Shown here: piece by piece, positions 17,137 through 24,012 of the stretch
How positions within the stretch are numbered: position 1 is the first letter of the stretch
Layout of the letters: each line of letters opens with the position of its first letter
NCBI GenBank assembly: GCA_018110825.1
Contig: JAGBCL010000059.1
Location: 1-64,000 of the forward strand
Source: Oscillospiraceae bacterium
GTDB lineage: Bacteria; Bacillota; Clostridia; Oscillospirales; Ruminococcaceae
Direction of reading: 5' to 3'
DNA length: 64,000 nucleotides
Program-made: the position numbers and the translations under genes
Notes under the pieces: model-generated
Told to the model about the DNA's origin: nothing
What the model saw: the letters and a program-made list of their open reading frames with translations, nothing else
The model's database searches: none

Positions 17137-17862
17137 ATGCAGAAAATTTTAGGCTATATGCGTAAGGCAATTCAGGAGTTCGACCTTATTCAGGACGGCG
17201 ACAGAATTGCCGTGGGCGTTTCGGGGGGCAAGGACAGCCTTGTGCTTCTCCGCGGACTGTTTTTGCTGAAACGCTTTATCGGTATTGAGTACGACATTGT
17301 TGCAATAACCCTTGACCCACGCTTCGGCGGCACGGACGGGGACTATTCCGCCGTGGACGAAATGTGCAGGGAAATGGGTATCGAGTATAGGCTACTCCGT
17401 ACCCACATCGGCGAGATTGTTTTCGATGTGCGTCAGGAAAGCAACCCTTGCAGTCTTTGTGCACGAATGAGACGCGGTGCACTTCACGATGCGGCAAAGG
17501 AAGCAGGCTGCAATAAAATCGCCCTCGGACATAACTACGAGGACGTGGTTGAAACTTTTGTGATGAACCTTTTCAACGAGGGCAGACTTGGTTGTTTTGC
17601 ACCGAAAAGCTATCTTTCGAGGAAGGATATCACTATGATACGTCCACTGGTGCTTGCACCTGAAAAGGATATCCGCAATGCCGCAAACCGCAACAACCTG
17701 CAGGTTGTGAAATCAAAATGTCCTGCAGACGGACACACCTCCCGTGAGGCGACGAAGCAGTTTCTTGCTGAGCGTGATAAGCTTGACAAGGGATTCTCCG
17801 ACCGCATTTTCGGGGCAATGCGCCGCGCAGGACTTGACGGCTGGGGCTACAAGGAAAGTTAA
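17137..17862 (+). CDS. TtcA-like tRNA sulfur-transfer enzyme (PP-loop ATPase)
   Basis: A PP-loop ATPase of the TtcA/TtuA group that thiolates tRNA bases. The ATP site is VGVSGGKDSL (about residues 27-36). The Fe-S cysteines of TtcA are present as a CxxC in NPCSLCARMRRG and a later one in KSKCPADG. ALGHNYEDVVETF is also characteristic. It has 241 residues, a little shorter than E. coli TtcA. The base modified (C32 in E. coli) cannot be inferred. It follows prfB closely, so both are translation-related and probably co-transcribed. Confidence 0.88.
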   Translation: MQKILGYMRKAIQEFDLIQDGDRIAVGVSGGKDSLVLLRGLFLLKRFIGIEYDIVAITLDPRFGGTDGDYSAVDEMCREMGIEYRLLRTHIGEIVFDVRQESNPCSLCARMRRGALHDAAKEAGCNKIALGHNYEDVVETFVMNLFNEGRLGCFAPKSYLSRKDITMIRPLVLAPEKDIRNAANRNNLQVVKSKCPADGHTSREATKQFLAERDKLDKGFSDRIFGAMRRAGLDGWGYKES

Positions 17863-17937
17863 TTAGGAATGAGGAATGATGAATTATGATGTCCGCTTAG
17901 GCGGGCACATTTCACTTTTCACCTTCCTAATTCCACT
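17861..17937 (+). repeat. MITE-like palindromic element
   Basis: AATTAGGAATGAGGAATGA at the left has an inverted imperfect counterpart (CACCTTCCTAATTCC) at the right. Between them lies a GTCCGC-TTAG-GCGGGC hairpin. The A/T-G purine repeats resemble those around the small gene at 9.4-9.7 kb. It sits between convergent genes and may also terminate transcription. Confidence 0.5.
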
Positions 17938-17939
17938 TT

Positions 17940-18131
17940 TTATTTTCCATCGTTTTCAATGAACTCTTTAAGGCTTCTCAGCTCGTTGGAAAGAGCGGTG
18001 TTGAGCAGCTTCGACTCAGCGGCAAGCATTTCGCCGTAGGGATTATTTTCCGTGTCTTTTTTGTCATGATAATGATTTCCGAGTTTTTCAAGTCGGCTGT
18101 CGATTTCTTGTATAATTTTACGGCTGTTCAT
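17940..18131 (-). CDS. Small hypothetical helical protein (63 aa)
   Basis: A 63-residue charged, helical protein (MNSRKIIQEIDSRLEKLG at the start, NTALSNELRSLKEFIEN at the end), cytosolic, with no recognisable family. It is accepted as real because AAAGGAG lies at good distance before the ATG and a TTGAAC-N17-TTTAAT promoter lies upstream. That promoter carries an operator-like dyad almost identical to the one at the cellobiose phosphorylase promoter, suggesting shared control (inference). Confidence 0.65.
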   Translation of the reverse strand: MNSRKIIQEIDSRLEKLGNHYHDKKDTENNPYGEMLAAESKLLNTALSNELRSLKEFIENDGK

Positions 18132-18177
18132 AAATTTGCTCCTTTGTTTTTATTCAGAAATAGCATTACCCATAGGT

Positions 18178-18206
18178 ATTAAATTATTCATTTATTAAAC
18201 GTTCAA
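18178..18206 (-). promoter_or_regulatory. Promoter of the 63-aa protein gene
   Basis: On the minus strand TTGAAC, a 17-bp spacer and TTTAAT precede the gene. The -35 overlaps the LacI-type dyad. The rest of the 306-bp gap to the next gene is AT-rich and holds no other open gene. Confidence 0.5.
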
Positions 18207-18207
18207 T
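18194..18207. promoter_or_regulatory. LacI-type operator-like dyad
   Basis: ATTAAACGTTCAAT matches the core of the cellobiose phosphorylase operator (ATTAAACGTTTAAT) at 13 of 14 positions. A second related dyad, ATGTAAACGGTTTAACAT, lies at 18236-18253. Confidence 0.5.
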
Positions 18208-18328
18208 TGTTACCGAAAAAATTGTAACAAATTAAATGTAAACGGTTTAACATTGTTGTCAATTTAACAAAGTGCACTTGATGTGTAACGGCTGAATTTG
18301 TGTCAAGTGTTGAAAATTCTGAATGTGG

Positions 18329-18357
18329 TTGACATTGAGGAGCAAAAGGAGTAAAAT
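18329..18357 (+). promoter_or_regulatory. Sigma-A promoter of the surface protein gene
   Basis: TTGACA, a 17-bp spacer and TAAAAT, followed by a leader of about 75 bp to the ATG. Confidence 0.75.
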
Positions 18358-18437
18358 TAGTATGTATCTATAATATGTGTAAAATATGCTGTGCTAAAGA
18401 AATAACGCATAGTTTAATTAAGAGAAGGAGAACAGTT

Positions 18438-19142
18438 ATGAAGAAAATAATAAAAACCGTTTTATCCGCAGCTGTTGCATGTATTGCTGCTTTGGCAATG
18501 TCAATATGTGTTTCTGCAGAAGTTAAGGATATTGAGCTTTCCACAACAAGGGCTACAATGTGCCCTGCATGGGGTCAGTCTGTTACATATACTGTTTCTG
18601 ATTTTAACATTGCTAACTTTACAGAGAACACAGAAGTTATCATAGAGTATGAAACAGAAGGCGGTGCAATGCCTGATAACGGCTATAACCCTGCTGAACT
18701 GATTTTTCAGAATTATTCAATAGAGCCACAGATCTGGTGTCAGGTTACTCCTTATGAGTATGATGAAACTTCCGCAAAGTTTGCATATGCTGATATGGTT
18801 AAAGCATACGTAGATCTGGGCGGTAAGGAAGATCTCAGCGATGTAAATAATGTATGTATCGGTGCAACATTTGTTGGTGTAAAGGCAACTAAGGTCACTA
18901 TTACAAATGTTGATGTTCCTGAGGTTACAACTACTACAACTGCTGCAACTGAGGCTGTAACAGAAGCAGCAACAGAAGCTGCAACTGAAGCAAAAACTAC
19001 AGCTGCTACAACAGCTGCACCTTCCGCTGAAGAAGAAAGCGGCGGAGTTCCTATCGTTCTTATTGTTGTTATTACAGTAGTTGTTGCTGTAGCTGTTGTT
19101 GTTACACTTATTGTTCTCAAGAACAGAAAGCGTTTCTATTAA
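18438..19142 (+). CDS. Secreted, membrane-anchored protein with Thr/Ala/Glu-rich stalk
   Basis: A 234-residue protein: signal peptide (KKIIKTVLSAAVACIAALAMS, cleaved near VSA), then a beta-rich domain of about 130 residues containing WCQVTPYEYDETSAKFAYAD. A low-complexity Thr/Ala/Glu linker of about 40 residues follows, then one C-terminal membrane helix with a KNRKRFY cytoplasmic tail. The ectodomain recalls carbohydrate-binding beta-sandwiches of ruminococci, but I cannot assign a family. The start is the ATG after AGAAGGAG; an upstream in-frame ATG would put charged residues before the signal peptide. It is transcribed alone. Confidence 0.82.
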   Translation: MKKIIKTVLSAAVACIAALAMSICVSAEVKDIELSTTRATMCPAWGQSVTYTVSDFNIANFTENTEVIIEYETEGGAMPDNGYNPAELIFQNYSIEPQIWCQVTPYEYDETSAKFAYADMVKAYVDLGGKEDLSDVNNVCIGATFVGVKATKVTITNVDVPEVTTTTTAATEAVTEAATEAATEAKTTAATTAAPSAEEESGGVPIVLIVVITVVVAVAVVVTLIVLKNRKRFY

Positions 19143-19148
19143 TATAAT

Positions 19149-19682
19149 TTATAAAGTCAATGGGTTGTCGGCGCAAATGCTGACAACCCATTTTTTAGCT
19201 ATAATTTTCTGCACGAAGAATTTTTCGGGGTGCGTCGTACATTTCGGACGTTCGCCGTCAAGGTGGAAAACAGCCTCCGAAAGAGAGGAGAAAAGTCCCG
19301 TGCCGAGATTTTTTCCAAGCGCTTCTTTCAGCGTCCAGATGCGGAAAAAGGTTTCATCGGGACAGTTGCTGTCTGCGACTTGTTGCATTTCGCAGCTGGA
19401 AAAAATTCGCTTAGCTGCCTTGCCGTTGTATGGGCGTACAAGCTCCGCGTCAACACCTATTTCGCCATCGGAAAAGCCGCACACAATCAACCCCTTGCAA
19501 TGGCTCAAATTGAAATGAATATGCGGATAGTCGGGGAGATACGGTTTGCCGTGTTCTTTTTTTTCAAGGCGGTATTGTTCAATGCCATAATGTTTTTTCA
19601 GGAGTTCTGAAAGAAAATTATGTGCCATTTCATGCAAGTTTTTTGCCGAAGCCGTTTCATCAGTTAATCTGTAGTAAATCAT
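19149..19682 (-). CDS. 4'-phosphopantetheinyl transferase, Sfp type
   Basis: Transfers phosphopantetheine from CoA to carrier proteins. The two family motifs are present: IGVDAELVRPY (GVD-E magnesium ligands) and FFRIWTLKEALGKNLGTG (WxxKEA). HFNLSHCKGLIV supplies the substrate-binding His. With 177 residues it is a short Sfp/AcpT-like protein. No polyketide or peptide synthetase lies nearby, so it may serve fatty-acid or other carrier proteins. Its last ten codons lie inside the hairpin that terminates the facing gene. Confidence 0.92.
   Translation of the reverse strand: MIYYRLTDETASAKNLHEMAHNFLSELLKKHYGIEQYRLEKKEHGKPYLPDYPHIHFNLSHCKGLIVCGFSDGEIGVDAELVRPYNGKAAKRIFSSCEMQQVADSNCPDETFFRIWTLKEALGKNLGTGLFSSLSEAVFHLDGERPKCTTHPEKFFVQKIIAKKWVVSICADNPLTL
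19161..19196 (+). terminator. Terminator of the surface protein gene, inside the facing gene
   Basis: TGGGTTGTC and GACAACCCA form a 9-bp stem followed by six T residues. The hairpin overlaps the 3' coding end of the convergent phosphopantetheinyl transferase gene. Confidence 0.9.
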
Positions 19683-19691
19683 ATCTGCTCC

Positions 19692-19728
19692 TAAAAAAAC
19701 GGGTACCGAGTTTATGGCTCGGTACCCT
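19692..19728 (-). terminator. Terminator of the SCP2-like protein gene
   Basis: GGGTACCGAG/CTCGGTACCC is a perfect 10-bp stem. On the minus strand it is followed by GTTTTTTT. Confidence 0.92.
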
Positions 19729-19740
19729 TAATTTTAAAGT

Positions 19741-19820
19741 GTAATCAAAGCGCTGCATTGAAAATCAAAGCGCTGCATTGAAAATCAAAGCGCTGCATTG
19801 AAAATCAAAGCGCTGCATTG
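19741..19820 (-). repeat. Four 20-bp tandem repeats covering a gene's last codons and stop
   Basis: Four head-to-tail copies of a 20-bp unit (AAAATCAAAGCGCTGCATTG; the first copy begins GT). The copy nearest the gene encodes its last residues NAAL and stop, so each further copy repeats those codons and the stop. The run lies between the stop and the terminator. Confidence 0.95.
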
Positions 19821-20362
19821 ATTAAAAGGATAGCTTTCTTAACGTTGCCGCTTACCTTAACAAGGCCATCAGCAAGTACGTCATAGATGTTCTTCTTGCC
19901 GTTCATTACAGCCATAAATGCGTCAGCATCAGCACGGAATTCAACATCATAGTCGTTATACTTGTATGGTTCAACGGAAATGTTGTTAGCTTCATCAATA
20001 TAGATGTAGAAAATACCTTCAGCAGCACCGTTCAGTTCAACGTTTGCAGCGATAGGGTACTTGATTCTTGTGAGGTCAGCAGCAGCCATCTTCTTCTTAG
20101 CGGCTTCAACAACATCCTCATAAGTAAGCCCCTTTTTCTTAGTGGTTTTCTTAGCTGTTTCCTTCTTAGGAGCAGCTTCCTTTTTAGCAGGTGCTTTCTT
20201 TTCAGCAGCCTTTGTTGTTTTCTTTGCAGCAGGCTTCTTAGCAGTTTCCTTCTTAGCGGGAGCCTTCTTTTCAGCAGCCTTAGGAGCCTCTGTCTTTACT
20301 TCTTCAACAGCCTTTGTTTCAACAGCAGTATTTTCAGCAGGGGTAGTCTTCTTTGTAGCCAT
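19805..20362 (-). CDS. Lys/Ala/Pro-rich (histone H1-like) protein with SCP2-like C-terminal domain
   Basis: A 185-residue protein in two parts. The first 80 residues are low-complexity Lys-Ala-Pro-Glu repeats (KKAPAKKETAKKPAAKKTT and variants), like histone H1-type bacterial tails that bind nucleic acid. The C-terminal 100 residues (GLTYEDVVEAAKKKM, IKYPIAANVELNG, GIFYIYIDEANN, AFMAVMNGKKN) resemble an SCP2 sterol-carrier-like fold. ATG 20362 is chosen because GAGGAGG lies nine bases before it. A role in nucleoid organisation is inference from composition alone. The 3' end is tandemly duplicated. Confidence 0.8.
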   Translation of the reverse strand: MATKKTTPAENTAVETKAVEEVKTEAPKAAEKKAPAKKETAKKPAAKKTTKAAEKKAPAKKEAAPKKETAKKTTKKKGLTYEDVVEAAKKKMAAADLTRIKYPIAANVELNGAAEGIFYIYIDEANNISVEPYKYNDYDVEFRADADAFMAVMNGKKNIYDVLADGLVKVSGNVKKAILLINAAL

Positions 20363-20525
20363 AACCAAAATCCTCCTCATTAATAAAAAAATGCGTAGAA
20401 AAATCTAAAGCGACTTTATGCTTTATTTGAATTAATTATAACTTTTTTAAAAACAATTGTCAATGATTAATTTCATTTTTCTTTACAAATTACGAAAAAA
20501 AGCATAACAAAGGCTGACTTTTGTA

Positions 20526-21011
20526 TCATTTGTGGTATTTTCCACCATTGTTTATCTGAAAAGCACGGTAAATCTGTTCCAGAATCATTACTCTTGCAAG
20601 CTGATGTGGGAACGTCATTTCTGACATTGACAGACGAAAATGGCACATTGATTTTATTTCATCTGCAATTCCGCAGGAGCTTCCGATAATTATGTTCAAG
20701 GTGCTTTTTCCGTCAACGGAAATTCTTGAAATTTTCTCTGCAAGTTTTTCAGATGAGAGTTGTTTTCCTTCAATGCACATTGCGATGTTGAAACAGTCCT
20801 TGCCGTTCAGATAACTGAGCATGTTTTTCCCCTCAGAGGAAAGTGCGTTTGCAATTTCTTTGTCGGAAGGATTATCATTCAGGCGGCTTTCATTCAGCTC
20901 AACAATATTCAGTTTGCAGAAAGCACTGAGACGTTTTGCATATTCCGCACAAGCGTCACGAAGGTAGCTTTCTTTCAGTTTTCCTACAGTAATAAGATTT
21001 ACATTAAGCAT
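20526..21011 (-). CDS. rlmH: 23S rRNA (pseudouridine-1915-N3)-methyltransferase
   Basis: A SPOUT methyltransferase acting on helix 69 of 23S rRNA in assembled 70S ribosomes. At 161 residues it is standard length, with the SAM knot motifs LNIIIGSSCGI and the C-terminal block LSMSEMTFPHQLARVMILEQIYRAFQINNGGKYHK-type ending. It lies 11 bases after the YycJ-like hydrolase gene, a common neighbour in Firmicutes, and is likely co-transcribed with it. Confidence 0.97.
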   Translation of the reverse strand: MLNVNLITVGKLKESYLRDACAEYAKRLSAFCKLNIVELNESRLNDNPSDKEIANALSSEGKNMLSYLNGKDCFNIAMCIEGKQLSSEKLAEKISRISVDGKSTLNIIIGSSCGIADEIKSMCHFRLSMSEMTFPHQLARVMILEQIYRAFQINNGGKYHK

Positions 21012-21022
21012 AAAGCTGCTCC

Positions 21023-21799
21023 TTAAAAAGTGATGTAACCGCCGCTTGTTTCAACAGGTGCAACGGAAAGAGTATAATCGATGTTACGGACAAAACCGTG
21101 CAGACAGTTTGCAACAGTTGCCTCAGCAATTTGTGGGGTATTGTTTTCCTGAGACAAGTGTCCGAGGATAAGACGGGTAGTTCCGCTTTTTACAAGCCGT
21201 GCCGCAAAAGCACCGCTATCAACATTGGAAAGGTGTCCGTTTTTACTGAAAATACGGGTTTTCAGGTAATAGGGATAAATACTGTTGCGCAGCATTTCTA
21301 TATCATAATTTGCTTCAAGGAGCACGCAGTCTGTGCCGAGGAGATTTTGCTCAACAGTTTCTGTAACGTGGCCCAGGTCGGTGCATACAGCAGCAGTTTT
21401 GCCGTCAGGAAGTTCAATTTTATATCCGCAGGATTCTCGGGTATCATGAGGTGTGTTGAAGCACCGCACATTCATGCCGCAGATTTCCTCGCCTTCTTTG
21501 AGTTCAAAACACTCACCGTTAATAAGTCCACTGCCGCACAGATATTCCAAAGTAAGGCTCTGTGCAAAGACAGGCGCCTTGATTTTTTTTGTAAGTACAG
21601 CAAGTCCTTTTGTATGGTCACTGTGTTCGTGTGTAATAAAAATTGCTTTAATGGCATCAAGAGTAATGTCATTGATACTCAGTGCCGTTTTCAGTTTAGC
21701 GAAGGATATTCCATCATCAATCAGAATTCCTTCGGATTTGGTGCCTATGTAAGTGCAGTTGCCTTTACTTGAGGAAAAAAGCGGATATATTCGTGCCAA
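21023..21799 (-). CDS. MBL-fold metallohydrolase, YycJ/WalJ type
   Basis: A metallo-beta-lactamase-fold hydrolase with the metal motif ITHEHSDHTKGL, further ligands in FNTPHDTRESCGY, AVCTDLGHVT and LILGHLSQENNT, and the family start YPLFSSSKGNCTYIG. YycJ proteins sit in the walKR region of many Firmicutes and are implicated in DNA double-strand processing linked to cell-wall control. No walK or walR is here. Length is 258 residues. It is first in a two-gene unit with rlmH. Confidence 0.9.
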   Translation of the reverse strand: MARIYPLFSSSKGNCTYIGTKSEGILIDDGISFAKLKTALSINDITLDAIKAIFITHEHSDHTKGLAVLTKKIKAPVFAQSLTLEYLCGSGLINGECFELKEGEEICGMNVRCFNTPHDTRESCGYKIELPDGKTAAVCTDLGHVTETVEQNLLGTDCVLLEANYDIEMLRNSIYPYYLKTRIFSKNGHLSNVDSGAFAARLVKSGTTRLILGHLSQENNTPQIAEATVANCLHGFVRNIDYTLSVAPVETSGGYITF

Positions 21800-21900
21800 T
21801 ATTATGCTCCTTTGCGGTTTGATTCATAATAACATTTTACTTCCAAAACGCAGATATGTCAAGTAATGACGGCTCAGAATATGCAGTTATCCAGCAGTGT

Positions 21901-21929
21901 AAAAAAGCCGCCCCTGTTTTCGGGGCGGC
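21901..21929 (-). terminator. Terminator of the hydrogenase-like chemoreceptor gene
   Basis: GCCGCCCC/GGGGCGGC stem, followed on the minus strand by TTTTTT. Confidence 0.93.
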
Positions 21930-21935
21930 AAAATA

Positions 21936-23804
21936 TTACTGTTCAACAAGGTCAGCGGCAATTGCGTTAAGTTCTTCAATAACAGCGGTAATATCAGCAA
22001 TACTGCTGCTGATAAGCTGTGAACTGTTATTGAGAATTTCAACAGCCTTGTCAGTATTGTCAACATTGTGTTTTGTTTCTGTAACCTCACCGATAATTGC
22101 ATCTGAGGAGGACTTGATTTTTGTAACGCTTTCGAGAATTGTATTTGTGTGTGCTTCAGCCTCAGTAAGAGTTTCGGCGGACTTGATTGCAAGAGTTCTT
22201 ACTTCATCTGCAACAACTGCAAAGCCCTTACCGTGCTGACCTGCTCTGGCTGCTTCAATAGAAGCGTTAATAGCAAGAATATTGGTCTGACCTGCAATTG
22301 CAGAAATCTTTTCAAGGATTTTTGTGTATTCCTCAATGCCTGTGCTGATGCTGTCAACAGCTGTTGCAATTCCGTCTGCACGGTTGGAAACACTGGAAAT
22401 GTCTCTGCTGATAACGCCCATATCCTTCTTGATACTTTCGTTCTGAGCTGTGTTTTCAGCTGTGTTTTCAGCAATCGGCTGGATTTTGCCTGTAAGAATT
22501 TCAAGGGAACTGTGAATCTGAGCAACAGCATCCTGAAGACTTGCGTGACGTTTTTCAAGATTTTCCTTTAGTTCGGCAGTTTTCTTCTTTTCATACATAA
22601 TGCAGTTAGCAGGAGTGTTGTTGCCTGCGTAGATTGTCATAGCCATATGCTTACAACTCTTGTAGCCGCATGCATGGCAGTCGATATGGCGGTCAGCATC
22701 AGTATATTTTTCCATACTGTTGAATATGCTGTCAAGCTGAGCCATGGTAGGAATAGCTTCAGTGCTTCTGTTTGTGTAACTGCGGAGGAAGTCCTCAAGT
22801 TTGAGACTCTTGAACAGTTTTGTATGGAAACGCTCATTCTTATTACGCTTGCTTGCGAAGCCCTTTACCTTCATCATGATGTCATAGGAATTGAACATAT
22901 CAAACTTTTCTGCTGCGCCTGCACCGGAGTTGCAGCCGAACTCGCAAGAAAGCACGTCATAAACTGTAGGAACCTTTGAAGGGTCAGTTTCGAGATACGT
23001 TTCAAAGTCCTCGTAAACCTTCTGGACACCTTCGGATGTTGCAACAGAAAGGTCAGGTGCAAACACTTTAAGACATTCCTTCAGACCGCCAGGGATAGGG
23101 TAGAATGCACCGTCAAAGCCTCTTGCCTTGGTGAATTCGAACGGGCTGTGGCCTGTACCGAGAGGAATGTTGTTCTTTTCAATGTATTCGGAAAGACGGC
23201 GGAATGTAACATTGCCGCTTACAATACCGGTATTGCGGAACTCATCGCCCTTTGCGATACAAGGAGTAAGACCGATAATTATATCATTGTTGCCGAGGTA
23301 CTTGCGGACGTAAATAGCTGTACACATAAGTGGGGACTGAACAGGGGAAAGCTTAGGGAGAAGTTCAGGCTTATGTTTTTCGGCATAGTTTACGATTGCA
23401 GCACAAGGCTGGGAAATGATTTTTGCACCAGGATTCTTCTTCACGTATTCAAGGTGGAGATATGTACAGATATCGGCACCGAAAGATGCATCATAAATTT
23501 CATGAACGCCCATATCCTTAAGCCACTGGAGGACGTGACGCCACTTGCCGTCCATAGCGGTTTTGATTGCAGGGGCAACAACGAGAGAAACCTTAGTTGT
23601 CTTGATAAGTTCAAGCAGCTGTTCAAGGTCATCAGTGTAATAACGTGCGCCGTGCTGACAATTCTTTACGCACTCACCGCATCGGATACATTGTTCATTA
23701 TTGACATGAACAACGTTGCCGTCATAACGGTTAGCATTTGGCACGGGACAGACTCTTATACAGGCGTTACAGCCGATACATTTATTGGCGATTACGTTAA
23801 TCAT
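21936..23804 (-). CDS. Soluble [FeFe]-hydrogenase-like / methyl-accepting chemotaxis fusion protein
   Basis: A 622-residue cytosolic fusion with no membrane segment. Residues 1-55 are two [4Fe-4S] ferredoxin motifs (Cys9-12-15-19 and Cys39-42-45-49). Residues 70-340 are an [FeFe]-hydrogenase large-subunit-like domain, with H-cluster Cys candidates 134 (SQPCAAI), 182 (LTPCIAK), 287 and 291 (SCEFGCNSG). The proton-transfer Cys of catalytic enzymes (TSCCP) is missing. A further Fe-S motif, [10 protein letters not shown], comes next. From about 430 to the end is a chemoreceptor signalling hairpin with the tip [19 protein letters not shown]. It probably reports hydrogen or redox state to CheA through CheW (inference). 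A sigma-28-like promoter lies upstream. Confidence 0.93.
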   Translation of the reverse strand: MINVIANKCIGCNACIRVCPVPNANRYDGNVVHVNNEQCIRCGECVKNCQHGARYYTDDLEQLLELIKTTKVSLVVAPAIKTAMDGKWRHVLQWLKDMGVHEIYDASFGADICTYLHLEYVKKNPGAKIISQPCAAIVNYAEKHKPELLPKLSPVQSPLMCTAIYVRKYLGNNDIIIGLTPCIAKGDEFRNTGIVSGNVTFRRLSEYIEKNNIPLGTGHSPFEFTKARGFDGAFYPIPGGLKECLKVFAPDLSVATSEGVQKVYEDFETYLETDPSKVPTVYDVLSCEFGCNSGAGAAEKFDMFNSYDIMMKVKGFASKRNKNERFHTKLFKSLKLEDFLRSYTNRSTEAIPTMAQLDSIFNSMEKYTDADRHIDCHACGYKSCKHMAMTIYAGNNTPANCIMYEKKKTAELKENLEKRHASLQDAVAQIHSSLEILTGKIQPIAENTAENTAQNESIKKDMGVISRDISSVSNRADGIATAVDSISTGIEEYTKILEKISAIAGQTNILAINASIEAARAGQHGKGFAVVADEVRTLAIKSAETLTEAEAHTNTILESVTKIKSSSDAIIGEVTETKHNVDNTDKAVEILNNSSQLISSSIADITAVIEELNAIAADLVEQ

Positions 23805-23829
23805 AAAAAGAATCCTTTCATTTTTTATA

Positions 23830-23856
23830 TTATCGCAGGAATGATTGTTAAATTTA
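23830..23856 (-). promoter_or_regulatory. Sigma-28 (FliA/SigD)-like promoter of the chemoreceptor gene
   Basis: On the minus strand TAAA, 15 bp and TGCGATAA resemble the motility-sigma consensus TAAA-N15-GCCGATAA. The predicted start would give a leader of roughly 18 nt carrying an AAAGGA ribosome site. Confidence 0.55.
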
Positions 23857-23875
23857 TAACTATCTAACTGCCATA

Positions 23876-23905
23876 ATTATACCATATTTATTATATATAT
23901 GTCAA
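23876..23905 (-). promoter_or_regulatory. Sigma-A promoter upstream of the chemoreceptor gene
   Basis: On the minus strand TTGACA, an 18-bp spacer and TATAAT form a near-consensus promoter in tandem with the sigma-28-like site. Confidence 0.7.
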
Positions 23906-23970
23906 TAATGTTGTTGTTTCAACATCCAAAATTGTAAAACCTATACAAATAATTACTTGCTGAATATATA

Positions 23971-24007
23971 AAAACAGCAGGTACACATAGCTAACTGTGT
24001 ACCTGCT
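23971..24007 (-). terminator. Terminator of the cotH cluster
   Basis: AGCAGGTACACA/TGTGTACCTGCT is a perfect 12-bp stem followed by GTTTT on the minus strand. Confidence 0.92.
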
Positions 24008-24012
24008 ATAGA

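Noticed and set aside
18375-18437. Upstream ATG extension of the surface protein
   Set aside because: It would place charged residues before a clear signal peptide, and the downstream ATG has a strong AGAAGGAG site.
19741-19820. Possible CRISPR array
   Set aside because: The 20-bp units are directly head to tail with no spacers, and they copy the end of a gene.
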